Shown piece after piece: positions 36,564 through 48,000 of a stretch of 64,000 nt of DNA. The notes below the pieces were generated by a model, which was not told where the DNA came from, did not search any database, and saw only the letters and a list, made by a program, of their open reading frames with translations. Source of the DNA: Strigamia acuminata (taxonomy: Eukaryota; Arthropoda; Chilopoda; Geophilomorpha; Linotaeniidae); assembly GCA_949358305.1 (NCBI GenBank), contig OX442316.1:5952001-6016000 (forward strand), written 5' to 3'. Each line of letters opens with the position of its first letter. Positions within the stretch are counted from its first letter, which is position 1. A program made the position numbers and the translations under genes.

Positions 36564-37282
36564 GACAAATTAAAAAATTCATCAGTTGAATCTAGTGCAA
36601 TAAAATTGTTGACTGCCGATATTTTAAGTTTGTAAAACTTTGCGGCCAGAACAATTCGATTCCACATATTTATTGAGTCCAACCACACAGCGCCAAATAG
36701 TTGAGGCATTCTTAGTTTCCATTTCTTATTGCTCACAGTCGTGACATTTTTATTCCAGAAAGGATGTAGCATTGTCGGTTGTTGTTCTAGGTAACCTTTT
36801 AACCATTTAACTTTGATAATGATACGAATATAACGACGTTGTACTAAAATGTTGAACAGTTTATCCAAGTCAACTCAAAATATATAAAAACATTCTATTG
36901 CAGTTATTTTTTTCGCGGGGACACCCAATTGACAGTTGTACACCCAATACTACTTGCGACAGTCCAACTAAAGTGTCACGCCAATTACATTTTAATGTTT
37001 ATCATTGTAATTAATTTCTGCTGTTAATTAAACACCAATTTAAACATTATGAAATGTTTAAAGTTTACTTCAGCAATATTAAACCTCAATTAAGAGAAAA
37101 ATTATTTGGCATTTAACACACCAACAAGTTGAGATAAAAATGAACTCGGCGCATGGGCAATAGAAACACACCGGACTTTTAACCTTTTACACACATGCAG
37201 AACTCTAGGTAACTGTTTCAACTTGAAATTGCAGAAGCAGGAAGCATTCAACTAGTTTACTGCACTTTTCAAAGAAATAATC

Positions 37283-37715
37283 ATGGACAAATGCTGTCTT
37301 ATACTTTTCCTGGCGATTTGTTGTCACGAAGTAACTCAAGCTTCTAAGTTCACGTTTACAATGTCCAAACCAGGAGAAGATGACATTGTGGGTCATTCAT
37401 TCCATGATATTATGGAGTTATTTAGTGAAAACAAGCGATTCAGTTTCGACAAGTTTCCAGAGGTAAATTAGAATTTTGAATAAAATTTTGAACTTTTTTT
37501 TCTAACATTTTTTGTCGCAGTTAGAAGCTGAGGAATATAAAATAAACGACAAACTCGAAAGGGATTATCCTCAGATGTACGATTCGTTGGTTACGGACAT
37601 TAATAATGTTGATGACCCGAATTTCCGACCGATACTGTTAGAATATTTCGGAGATTTGCTGAAAAAAGTAGCAGCAAGTTACGGATATGAGTTAACATTT
37701 GACTACAAAGAATAA
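37283..37715 (+). CDS. Array gene A2: small secreted protein, subfamily A
   Basis: Exon 1 (37283-37462) and exon 2 (37521-37715) give 124 residues: signal peptide MDKCCLILFLAICCHEVTQA, then SKFTFTMSKPGEDDIVGHSF. Exon 2 reads LEAEEYKINDKLERDYPQMY, later RPILLEYFGDLLKKVAASYG. The mature chain lacks cysteine and is acidic (ending DYKE). The upstream ~300 bp, from the AATTAAACACCAATTTAAAC block through ACACACATGCAGAACTCTAG, are shared with A3-A6 and presumably contain the promoter. The 3' flank contains the promoter-to-tail B relic at 38430-38600. Confidence 0.85.
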
Positions 37716-38429
37716 TTTTCCAACAAAATAGTTTATTATGTATATTGTATACAATTGTATACAAATAAAAATTGTATCAACTAAAAACGTATTTGCGCTA
37801 AATTCTAATACAGATATAATGTAATAATTTACTTTTCTCCTATTGTATAATGCCAAACTATGTCCTTTTCAATGTAAAATGTCACACATACACAGGTATA
37901 TACAATAAACAATTCTAAAAAATAAAACCCAAGTATAGAAAATGTTGCAATTGATTTCAAAACGTTCCAAACGTTCCTATTTTGACACGAGATTTATTTC
38001 CACAGAGCTGCAACGTTGCAACCCAAAGTTGGCTTTGCTCATCGCACGTGAGTCATCTACCATTTTCGTCCGTGCTCCGATTGCTAAAAATCAGCATGGT
38101 ACATTTTATTACTTCATAACCTCTCTAGAAGATCATTAAAATTTAATTCTTGAATAAAAATTCAAACGTGGACTTTTGGTAGAAATCACATTTCATCATA
38201 GTTCCATCTCAAAAACACCATCGTAAAATAATTGCAATTAGGTTTAAACTATTTCAAATATTCACTTGATTCAAGCCAAGACAGCTGAATAGTTGAAACA
38301 TCTTTAGTTTCATTTCTTATAGCTTACTGTAGAGTTGTGACATTTTTATTCCAGACAGGATGTAACATTGTGGGTTGTCGTTCTCTAGATAACATCCTTT
38401 CCATTTCATTTTGATAATAATACGTACCT

Positions 38430-38600
38430 GGGTCATCTAATAAATGTTAAAGTAGCACATAATGTCAGTAATAATATACTGTATAATATAAATTGAGTTG
38501 CCAAAGGAGTAATTTACTCATTCCGGGGTACACGTTGACAAATTAAAAAATTCATCAGTTGTTTAGTACATAAAATTTTACCTGTAATCTAATGCAATAA
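38430..38600 (+). pseudogene. Type-B relic: promoter fused to gene tail
   Basis: It has the same internal deletion as at 30690-30808: a TATA-like ATATAAATTGAGTTGCC, then ACTCATTCCGGGGTACACG, then the type-B 3' flank with ATGCAATAAAATTATTGATT. Three occurrences of one junction imply that the deletion predates duplication of the surrounding A units. Confidence 0.75.
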
Positions 38601-39249
38601 AATTATTGATTGCTGATTTTTTAAGTTTGTAAAAATTTGCGGCCAGAACAATTCGATTCCAAATATTTATTGATTCAACCCCAGAGCGCCAGTTCTTCTT
38701 GCTCACAGTCGTGACATTTTTATTCTAGACAGGATGTAGCATTGTGGGTTGTTGTTCTAGGTAACCCTTTGACCATTTAACTTTGACAATGATACTTGTA
38801 CGAATATAACGACGTTGTACTAAAATGTTGAACGGTTGACCAAGGTCAACTCAAAATGTACAAAAACATTCTATTGCGGTTGTTTTTTGCGCAGGGACAG
38901 GCAATTGACAGTTGTACACGCAATACTTGCTACAGTTTAACCAAAATGATGCGCCAGTTACATTTCGATGTTTATCATATTAATTAAACACCAATTTAAA
39001 CGTTATGAAATGTTTAAAGTTCACTTCAGCAATATTACACCTGAATTAAGAGAAAAATTATACTCCGTATCATTTAACACCAACAAGTTGTGATAAAAAT
39101 GGATTCGGCGCCTGGGCACGGATGTAATAAAAACACACCGGCCTTTTAACCTTTTACACACATGCAGACCTCTAGATAACTGTTTCAACTTGAAATAGCA
39201 GAAGCAGGAAGCATTAAACCAGTTTACTGCACTTTTCAAAGAAATAATC

Positions 39250-39691
39250 ATGGACAAATGCTGTCTTATACTGTCTTATACTTTTCCTGGCGATTTGTTG
39301 TTACGAAGTAACTCGGGCTTCTAAGTTTACGTTTACATTGTACAAACCAGGAGAAGATGACATTGTGGGTTATTCATTCCAAGATATTATAGAGTTATTT
39401 GATGGAAAAAGGCGATTTAGCGCCTCAAAGTTTCCAAAGGTAAATTAGAATTTTGAATAGAATTTTGAACCTTTTTTTCTAACATTTTTTTCGCAGTTAG
39501 AAGCGGAGTCATATAAAATAGACGCCAAACTCAAAAGAGATTATCCTCAGATGTACGAATCGTTGGTTATGGACGTTAATTATGCTGATGACCCGAATTT
39601 CCGACCGATACTGTTAGAATATTACGGAGATTGGCTGCAAAAAGTAGCAGCAAGTTACGGATATCAGTTAACATTTGACTACGAAGAATAA
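39250..39691 (+). pseudogene. Array gene A3: signal peptide destroyed by a 10-bp duplication
   Basis: The start ATGGACAAATGCTGTCTTATAC is normal, but TGTCTTATAC is then repeated once. The frame shifts at codon 9 and stops within exon 1. The rest is well preserved: exon 1 resumes in the proper frame (KFTFTLYKPGEDDIVGYSFQ), and exon 2 (39497-39691) is fully open with RDYPQMYESLV, RPILLEYYGDW and GYQLTFDYEE. The lesion is therefore recent. A transcript could still be made, but no secreted product is expected from the usual start. Confidence 0.85.
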
Positions 39692-39717
39692 TTTGCCAAG
39701 AAAATATTTTTATTATA

Positions 39718-40474
39718 CAGGGTGGAAGAAAAGTCTGGTTCCCTACTAAATATTTCTGAAAGTGCTGACAATTCATCTAATCTACTGATAGCAAAGTATT
39801 AAAGTTGGGTGGGGCAATCTTTTGGTGACCCGAAATTTGACCTTGGGATGTTCCTTCAAGGTCATTTGAAAATTATCTCGGAAACCGTTAGAGATAGACT
39901 GAAATTTCCAATTGTAAACTTGTAGACCATCATTTGTTTAGTCTAAAAATGACTAATTCTCAAATATTTTGTACTAAAAAATTTTAAGAAAATCGCAATT
40001 GAAAAAGAAGTTTTGAAAAGAAAAAGTCATAAAAAAATTCAGTTTTTTATCCATATCTCTGCAACGGTGCCAGATATGCAAATTCCAATCAGGTGAATCA
40101 ATTTTTTGGGACATTTTACATCTAATCAGCACGTTTTTGACACTTTTTTCAATTTTGGCCATGTTATCTTTTGACTTGTGTCTACCTTTTCAATTGCGAT
40201 TTTCTTAAAACTTTTTAGTACAAAATATTTGAGAATTAGTCGTTCTTAGACTAAACAAATGTTGCTCTACAAGTTTACAATTGGAAATTTCTGTCTATCT
40301 CTAACGGTTTCCAAGATAATTTTCAAATAACCTTGAAGGAACATTCCAAGGTCAAATTTTGGGTCACCAAAAGATTGCCCCACCCAACTTTAATACTTTG
40401 CCATCATTAGATTAGATGAATTGTCAGCACTTTCAGAAATATTTAGTAGGGAACCAGACTTTTCTTCCACCCTG
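39718..40474. mobile_element. 757-bp foldback element with TA target duplication
   Basis: It starts CAGGGTGGAAGAAAAGTCTGG and ends with the complement, flanked by TA on both sides. The two halves are long imperfect inverted repeats (about 360 bp each) meeting near 40080-40110, with no transposase. CAGGGTG termini with a TA duplication indicate a Tc1/mariner-class non-autonomous element. It is inserted 25 bp after the A3 stop. A shorter sibling is at 55240-55642. Confidence 0.9.
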
Positions 40475-41793
40475 TATATATTGTATAAAATTGTATACAA
40501 TTTTATGCAAATAAAAATTGTTTCGATAAAAACATATTTGCACTAAATTGTAATATAGATATAAAGTAATAATTAACTTTTCTCCTTTTGTATAATGCCA
40601 ATCTACTACCCACACCCATGTGTATTGGACCGCACGTATTTTTTAATGTTGCAAAAAATAAAATGGTGAAGTTCAAACCCTAAAAAATACTTCTAATCAA
40701 AACAAATAAATGTAGCTTAAAGAACAAACATCGGGCTTTATTTTTAAAAAAAAATAAATTTTTAACTTAAATGGGCCAAAAGTTATGTCCATTTGAATAT
40801 GCGCTACTTGGCACAAGTGTATTTGGCCACCACGCTAATTGCCTCAAGTGAGTTGGGCCGGCAGAAAAAGCTTAGCACCACATTCAAAAAATCACAAAAA
40901 AGAACGGTTTCTTTACAAAATCATTGTTTATTTGAACAATACATTTCAATATTTTGTTGGATAACCAAAATTTTGTATGTGATTGTGCAGGCCAAGTCAA
41001 AACCTAAATGTGATGGGTTTGGAACATTGAGCAATTGACTTGACTTTATGCTTAGAATCATTTTTCTGCTGAAATATTCATGTCAAAGGCAGTTTATCAT
41101 CTGCAAATGGAAGCATAACAATCCTCCAATACTTTTTTATAAGTATATTGGTCCATGATACCCTTAATTTAATGTCGTGGACCGATACACACACAGGAAA
41201 CCATCCCCAAGCCATCCCAATAGTAAAATGGCAATTGTCAGTTGAACACCCAATACTTGCTACAGTCCAATTAAAATGTCGTGCCAGTTACATTTTGATG
41301 TTTATCATTATAATTAATTTGATGTTAATTAAACACCAATTTAAACGTTATGAGATGTTTAAAGTTTACTTCAGCAATATTAAACCTCAATTAAGAGAAA
41401 AATTATTTGGCATTTAACACCAACAAGTTGTAATAAAAATGAACTCGGCGCCTGGGCACGGATATAATAGAAGCACACCGTCCTTTTAACCTTTTTAACC
41501 TTTTTTTAGACAAACGCTAAATATATTGAAGTTGTGGATCCAACATAAACTTCCGCCAAACCTTAACATTTTAAATATAAAAATAAATAACCACATTAAA
41601 ATCGTATTACAAGCAAACTCAATGACATCATTTTGTAAAAGAAACCAAAATAACAGAGGTTCGATTAATCAAAGGTCAATTGACGTTGGCCACTTACTAA
41701 AGGTTGAAATAACGCATAAGGTCAGTGATAAACCATATAAATTGAATTGCAAAGTTGTAATTTACTGAATTCGTATATTCAACATTAATTAAT
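40475..41793. other. Array spacer between A3 and B2
   Basis: It contains the displaced A3 3' flank, a ~500-bp stretch (40600-41130) that is not shared with the other spacers I compared and shows no gene, then a type-A promoter block (41220-41520) lacking its gene and a type-B promoter (41550-41790). An A gene appears to have been lost just before B2. Confidence 0.6.
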
Positions 41794-42683
41794 ATGAACA
41801 AAATAAATCTTCTTTGGTTTCTTTTGCTCATAAACTGTTATGAAATATTCAGTTACGATTTTCGTTTGTCAAAGGAAGAAGAAAGTGACATCGAGTTCCA
41901 TTCAGCTGATGATCTTGTCAAGTTTTTGAAACCTTTGCATGGGTGGGATGAGAACCAAGAAGTAAATACCGTACCGCCCCGTTTAAACGCCCGGGTTCAT
42001 TCAAGCGCCCGCCCCGTTTTAGCGCCTGGCAGTCATCGCCCCAAAAGTTGGCGCCGGGTAAATGTGAAATTACGATCAGATAACGTACCGAAAGTGCCGC
42101 ATACGTTATGTATGACGGTACTATTTCCCGTCGGTAAAATATATTAACACCTTACTGTTCAATTGCTTCATTTCCTCTGGGAAAACATCGTTTTGGCGCC
42201 AACGAAATCTGTTTTTGACCATTTATTTTCCCGAAAACTAATTTGGCACTTTTTATCTGGTTAAGCGCCTGGTTCATTTTAGCGCCGGGCCTCAAATAGC
42301 CGCCGGGGCGTTAAAACGGGGCGGTACGGTACACACACATAACCAAAGACAACACTCGCTTATTTTCTTGTTAAACCCAACTAGAATTTGCCCATTAACC
42401 AGAACACACTGTTTTTAATACACTTTCATCTTAGTGTACAGTATGTATACAATATTCCCATAATATCTTTTAAATTTATTTCCAGTTAAAAGCAACCGTG
42501 AATAGAGAGATTGTAGACAAAATGGCCATCTTCAGAATCGAACAACCTGACTTATATCTAAAGGTGGAAAAAGCTGGACATATAGAAGATCTTACTACAG
42601 AAGAAGAAGCAATAATCCTCCATTACTACGGAGATATTTTCCACATGCTTGCAAGTAGTCAGGGGTACACATTAAAGTATTAA
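41794..42683 (+). CDS. Array gene B2: small secreted protein, subfamily B
   Basis: Exon 1 (41794-41961, 56 codons) and exon 2 (42486-42683) join in phase 0, giving 121 residues. The signal peptide MNKINLLWFLLLINCYEIFS is followed by YDFRLSKEEESDIEFHSADD. Exon 2 has LKATVNREIVDKMAIF, EQPDLYLKVEKAGH, LTTEEEAIILHYYGD and the terminal SSQGYTLKY. The mature part has no cysteine. The intron is enlarged by a 361-bp element (41969-42329) inserted eight bases inside the donor; the GTAAAT donor itself is intact. An ATGCAATAAAA poly(A) signal follows at about 42750. Confidence 0.85.
41969..42329. mobile_element. 361-bp MITE in the B2 intron, TA duplication
   Basis: Terminal inverted repeats CCGTACCGCCCCGTTTAAAC and GTTAAAACGGGGCGGTACGG are flanked by TA. 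The B3 intron has the undisturbed sequence GTAAATACACACACACATAACC at this point, which serves as the empty site. The element is unusually GC-rich for the window and contains repeated GCGCC/GGCGC words with no ORF of note. Confidence 0.9.
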
Positions 42684-42893
42684 AAATTGTCAAAAAAATT
42701 TATTAGTTGATTAGAACATAAAATTGGAGTGTATCTAATGTTATCTAATGCAATAAAAATGTTGACGACTGTTAGTTTAGCACTGCATTCAAACAACATT
42801 TCACACTCCCGACAAAGAAGAAGAAAATTGGACCTATCGTTTTGGGCCAGCAAACTTCTTGAACAAATAAGATATTATCTACTATTGACTGTA

Positions 42894-43068
42894 CAGTGTA
42901 AGCTCTGTAGCCCGGACATGCCCCGTCCGGACAGCTCTGTAGCTCGGACAGGTTTAGAGGTCATAACTTGGTCCCGACCTATATCCAGAAATATTAAATG
43001 ACAGCCTCTTAATCCAGACAACTTTCTGGGGCCGGGCCCATGTTCTAGGCTACAGAGCTTACACAGTG
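42894..43068. mobile_element. 175-bp CAGTGTAAGCTCTGTAG element, near-complete copy
   Basis: The left end CAGTGTAAGCTCTGTAGCC and right end GGCTACAGAGCTTACAC are inverted, flanked by TA. The interior repeats CCGGACATGCC and CTCTGTAGC words. Related copies are at 28534-28695, 45536-46100 (split by another element) and 57239-57386. The TA target suggests a Tc1/mariner/pogo-class MITE. Confidence 0.75.
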
Positions 43069-43263
43069 TACGTCAAACTTTATCCTTTTCACTAGACGCA
43101 CGCACAATGTCTTTGGACTTGTTTTTATCTTTTCAACGCAAATCACCTAACATTTAAATTTTTAAAAAAATACCATAATAATCACACACAAGATGACATT
43201 ATACAATTTTGTAAAGGAAACCAATGGCAAAGGTTAGACTAATAAAGTATAATTATTGGCCAC

Positions 43264-43514
43264 CTACTAAAAGGTTAAAGTAGCACATAATGTCAGTAAT
43301 AAACCGTATAACTTGAATTGCCATGGTTTAATTCACTGAATTCGTAAATTCAACAGCATTAACATGGATCGAACAACCCGATTTATATCTAAAGATAGAA
43401 AAGGCTGGAAATACAGAAAATCTTACTACAGAAGAAGCAGCAATAGTCCTCCATTACTACGGAAATTTTGTCCACATGCTTGCAAATATTCAGGGGTACA
43501 CGCTGACATATTAA
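43264..43514 (+). pseudogene. Type-B pseudogene: ATG fused to the middle of exon 2
   Basis: A normal type-B promoter and 5' UTR run to ATG at 43364, then jump directly into ATCGAACAACCCGATTTATA of exon 2, in the wrong frame. The remainder encodes IEQPDLYLKIEKAGNTENL through NIQGYTLTY to a stop at 43512-43514 when read in the exon 2 frame. The signal peptide, intron and first exon 2 codons are deleted. Confidence 0.85.
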
Positions 43515-43559
43515 AAAATTACTCAAAAAGATTCATCAGTTGTTTAGTACGGTACTACA

Positions 43560-43830
43560 TAAAATTGTACCTGTTAATTAAACACCAATTTAAACGTTAT
43601 GAAATGTTTAAAGTTCACTTCAGCAATATTAAACTTCAATTAAGATAAAAATTAATTGGCATTTAACACCAACTAGTTGTGATAAAATTGGACTCGGCGC
43701 CTGGGCACTGATGTAATAGAAGCACACCGGCCTTTTACACACATGCAGAACTCTAGATAACTGTTTCAACTTGAAATAGCAGAAGCAGGAAGCATTCAAC
43801 TAGTTTACTGCACTTTTCAAAGAAGTAATC
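43560..43830 (+). promoter_or_regulatory. Conserved type-A upstream block (example)
   Basis: Blocks shared upstream of A1, A2, A3, A4, A5 and A6 include AATTAAACACCAATTTAAAC, GTTTAAAGTTCACTTCAGC, ACACCAACAAGTTGTG, CTCGGCGCCTGGGCAC and AAGCAGGAAGCATTCAACTA, at similar spacing before the ATG. I see no strict TATA box. The conservation over ~270 bp across duplicated genes may reflect recent duplication as much as function. Confidence 0.55.
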
Positions 43831-44262
43831 ATGGACAAATGCTGTCTTATACTTTTCCTGGCGATTTGTTGTTACGAAGTAACTCAGGCTTCTAAGTTCA
43901 CGTTTACGTTGATCAAAAAAGGAGAAGATGACATTGTGGGTCATTCATACCAAGATATTCGGAAGTTATTTAGTGAAAACAAGCAATTCAGTTTCACAAA
44001 GTTTCCAGAGGTAAATTAGAAATTTGAATTTCATTTTGAATCTTTTTGTCTAACATTTTTTTCGCAGTTAGAAGCTGAGTACGATAAAATAGAAGCCAAA
44101 GTCATAAGGGATTATCCTCAGATATATGAAACGATGGTTAATGCCATTTATGATCCTGATGACCGGAGATTCCTACCGATATTTTTAGAATATTACGGAG
44201 ATTGGCTGAAAGAAGTAGCAGCAAGTTACGGATATGAGTTAATATTTGACTACGAAGAATAA
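43831..44262 (+). CDS. Array gene A4: small secreted protein, subfamily A
   Basis: Exon 1 (43831-44010) and exon 2 (44068-44262) encode 124 residues. The signal peptide is MDKCCLILFLAICCYEVTQA. The mature start is SKFTFTLIKKGEDDIVGHSY, so KPG becomes KKG. Exon 2 has RDYPQIYETMV, DPDDRRFLPIFLEYYGDW and VAASYGYELIFDYEE. No cysteine is present after the signal peptide. It is the most divergent intact A copy in exon 1, with RKLFSENKQ where others have MELF or QELF. Confidence 0.85.
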
Positions 44263-44796
44263 TTTTCCAACAAAATATTTTTACAAATACGAATTGTTTC
44301 GACAAAAAAGTATTTGCGCTAAATTCTAATACAGATATAATGTAATAATTTACTTTTCTCCTATTGTATAATGCCAAACTATGTCCTTTTCAATGTAAAA
44401 TGTCACAAATACACAGTACTGTATAAATTGAGGAGACAGTGAGCCCTTAAGTCAATTTGAAATTTGCCGGAGACAAACGATAAATATATTGAAGTTGTGG
44501 ATTCAGTCTACAAAAAAATAGCAACGTTGGCTTCAAATGCAAAGCCTGCGTAAGCTTCCGCCAAACCTTAACATTTTAAATATAATTATAAATAACCACA
44601 TTAAAATCGTATTACAAGCAAACTCAATGACATCATTTTGTAAAATAAACCAACAACAGAGGTTCGATTAATCAAAGGTCAATTGACGTTGGCCACCTAC
44701 TAAAGATTGAAATAGCGCATAAGGTCAGTGATAAACCATATAAATTGAATTGCAAAGTTGTAATTTACTGAATTCGTATATTCAACATTAATTAAT

Positions 44797-45331
44797 ATGA
44801 ACAAAATAAATCTTCTTTGGTTTCTTTTGCTCATAAACTTTTGTGAAATATTCAGTTACGACTTTCGTTTGTCTAAGGAAGGAGAGATTGACATCGAGTT
44901 CCATTCAGCTGATGATCTTGTCAAGTTTTTGCAACCTTTCCATGGGTTGGATGAGAACCAAGAAGTAAATACACACACACATAACCAAAGACAATACTCG
45001 CTTATTTTCTTGTTAAACCCAACTAGAATTTGCCCATTACCCAGAACACACTGTTTTTAATACATTTTCATCTTACGAGTAGTGTACAGTATGTATACAA
45101 TATTCTCATTATGTCCTTTAAATTTATTTCTAGTTAAAAGACACCGTGAATAGAGAGATGGTAGAGAAAGTGGCCGTTTTCAAGATCGAACAACCTGACT
45201 TATATCTAAAGGTGGAAAAAGCTGGACATGTAGATGATCTTACTACAGAAGAAGAAGAAATAATCCTCCATTACTTCGGAAATGTTTTCCGCATACTTGC
45301 AAGTAGTCAGGGGTACACAATAAAGTATTAA
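44797..45331 (+). CDS. Array gene B3: small secreted protein, subfamily B
   Basis: Exon 1 (44797-44964) and exon 2 (45134-45331) give 121 residues. It is very close to B2: MNKINLLWFLLLINFCEIFS, YDFRLSKEGEIDIEFHSADD, then LKDTVNREMVEKVAVFKIEQ and SSQGYTIKY. The intron lacks the B2 insertion and so records its empty site. The 3' flank holds a CAGTGTAAG element interrupted by a GGGGCCGTCC element. Confidence 0.85.
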
Positions 45332-45545
45332 AAATTGCTTAAAAAATGTATCAGTTGATTGTACATAACAATGGAGTGTATCTAATGTTATCTAATGCAA
45401 TAAAAATGTTGACGTCTGTTAATTTAGCACTACATTCACACAACATTTCACACTCCCGACAGAGAAGAAAAAAATTGGACCTATCGTTTTGGGCCAGAAA
45501 ACTTCTTGAACAAATAAGTTATCTACTATTGACTATACAGTGTAA

Positions 45546-46034
45546 GGGGCCGTCCATTTAGAACGTCACGCTAAAATCGGCTTTTTTTAGACTCCCCCTC
45601 CCCTATGTCACACTACTGTCACGCTAAGCTTCACCCCCCCCCCCTACCCCCTATGTCACAGTCACGGTTTATTATCATTAGGTCTTTGTGGTTTGCATAG
45701 GTTTACATGTACATGTGTGCAAGCAAGCAGAGTTTACGGAACAATGAAAATTATGTAAAAAAAATATGCATGATTAAAAATATAACTAGACATTTGAAAT
45801 TTGATTTATTTGACCGTATATTAAATTTATTACTGGTTAATTTATTTATCCACAAACACAGAATCTAACAATTTTTCCAAATATTTTGCAGACATGTGTC
45901 TAAATTAATTATATTACTTGTGACGTCACATTTCCAAGAACCCCCCCCCCCCTCCCCCTATGTCACAATTTGTCACGAGATTGGCTTACCCTTCCCTCCC
46001 CCCAAAGACCGTGACGTTCTAAATGGACGGCCCC
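45546..46034. mobile_element. 489-bp element with GGGGCCGTCC termini and TAA duplication
   Basis: Termini GGGGCCGTCCATTTAGAACG and CGTTCTAAATGGACGGCCCC are perfect inverted repeats. The target ACAGTGTAAGCTCTG, intact at 28534 and 42894, is split here with TAA repeated on both sides. The 3-bp TWA-type duplication fits the PIF/Harbinger class. Long C runs and repeated CCTATGTCACA words occupy the interior; there is no transposase. It is nested in the CAGTGTAAG element. Confidence 0.9.
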
Positions 46035-46589
46035 TAAGCTCTGTAGCTCGGACATGCTCCGTCCGGACAGTTCTGTAGGCTGGACATGCCCTGTCCGGAC
46101 AGCGCGATTCCAAATATTTATTGATTCAACCCCAGAGCGCCAAATATTTGAAGCATTCTTAGTTTCCAATACGCAACTCAACTCAAAATGTACAAAAACA
46201 TTCTATTGCGGTTGTTATTTGCGCGGGACACGCAATTGACAGTTGAACACCCAATACATGCTACAGTCCAATTAAAATGTCGCGCCAGATACATTTTGAT
46301 GGTTATCATTATAATTAATTTGATGTTAATTAAACACCAATTTAAACGTTACGAAATGTTTAAAGTTCACTTCAGCAATATTAAACCTCAATTAAGATAA
46401 AAATTATTTGTCATTTAACACCAACAAGTTGTGATAAAATTTAACTCAGCGCCTGGCCACGGATGTAATAGATGCACACCGGCCTTTTAACCTTTTACAC
46501 ACATGCAGAAATCTAGATAACTGTTTCAACTTGAAATAGCAGAAGCAGGAAGCATTCAACTAGTTTACTGCACTTTCAAAGAAATAATC

Positions 46590-47019
46590 ATGGACAAATG
46601 CTGTCTTATACTTTTCCTGGCGATTTGTTGTTATGAAGTAAGTCAGGCTTCTATTTTCACGTTTACATTGTTCAAACAAGGAGAAGATGACATTGTGGGT
46701 CATTCATTCCAAGATATTCAGGAGTTATTTGGTGAAAACAAGCGATTCAGTTTCAAAAAGTTTCCAAAGGTAAATTAGAAATTTGAATTTAATTTTGATT
46801 CTTTTTATCTAACATTTTTTTTCGCAGTTAGAAGCTGAGTTATATAAAATAGAAGCCAAACTCATAAGAGATTATCCTCAGATGTATGAAACAATGGTTA
46901 CTGGCATTTATCATGCTGATGACCCGAAATTTCTACCGATACTGTTAGAATATTACGGAGATTGGCTGCAAGAAGTAGCAGCACGTTATGGATATCAGTT
47001 AATATTTGACTACGAATAA
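46590..47019 (+). CDS. Array gene A5: small secreted protein, subfamily A
   Basis: Exon 1 (46590-46769) and exon 2 (46828-47019) give 123 residues, one Glu shorter at the end (DYE). The signal peptide MDKCCLILFLAICCYEVSQA is followed by SIFTFTLFKQGEDDIVGHSF. Exon 2 has LEAELYKIEAKLIRDYPQMY, DDPKFLPILLEYYGDW and ARYGYQLIFDYE. It is cysteine-free after the signal. The upstream block is the standard type-A one. Confidence 0.85.
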
Positions 47020-48000
47020 TAATTTTCCAACAAAATATATGTATACAAATAAGAATTGTTTCGACAAAAACGTATTTGCGCTAAATTCTAATTTACTTTT
47101 CTCCTATTGTATAATGCCATACTATGTTCTTTTCAATGTAAAATGTCACAAATACACAGTACTGTATAAATTGAAGTTGCCGATAGCGGATAACGAGTAC
47201 TACTGTATATACAATACACTATTTTAAAAAAATAAAACCCAAACATAGAAAATGTTGCAATTGATTTTAAAACGTCCCAAACATTCCTATTTTGACACGC
47301 GATTTATTTCCACAGAACTGCAACGTTGCAACCCAAAGTTGGCTTTGCTCATCGCACATGAGTCATCTACCATTTTCGTACGAACTCCGATTTTACTATT
47401 TCATAACCTCTCTAGAAGATCATTAAAATTTACTTCTTGAATAATAACTCAAACATGGATTTTTGGTAGAAATCACAATTCATCATACTTCCATCTTTAT
47501 TCTCGTTAAACTCAAGAATACCATCGCAAAACATTTGAATTAAGTTTAAACTATTTCAAATATTCACTTGATCCAAGCACAGATAGCTGAATAGTTGAAA
47601 TATCTTTAATTTCATTTCTTATAGCTTAGAGTTGTGACATTTTTATTCCAGACAGGATGTAACATTGTGGGTTGTTGTTCTAGATAACTTATTACCCATT
47701 TAAATTTAATAATAATACATATACAACGATGATGTTGTTGAACAGTTTACGCAGTCAAAATGTACAAAAATATTCTGTTGCACTTGTTTTTTGCCATAAA
47801 CTGTGCAATTTTTACAGTGTGCAGTTTTCAAGTAATGTTGTAAAATTAACCAATTGCAGAGCGACGCCTTATCAAAGGCCAATGTCGAATTTTAACCCGG
47901 TCGTCTAATAAATGTTAAAGTAGCACATAATGTCAGTATTATTATTCACATATATATTGATTTGCCAAGCAGTAATTTACTCATTCCGTCAACTTCAATT

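Noticed and set aside
40600-41050. Possible lost gene in the non-repeated part of the A3-B2 spacer
   Set aside because: I looked on both strands and found no signal peptide, splice pair or similarity to array members.
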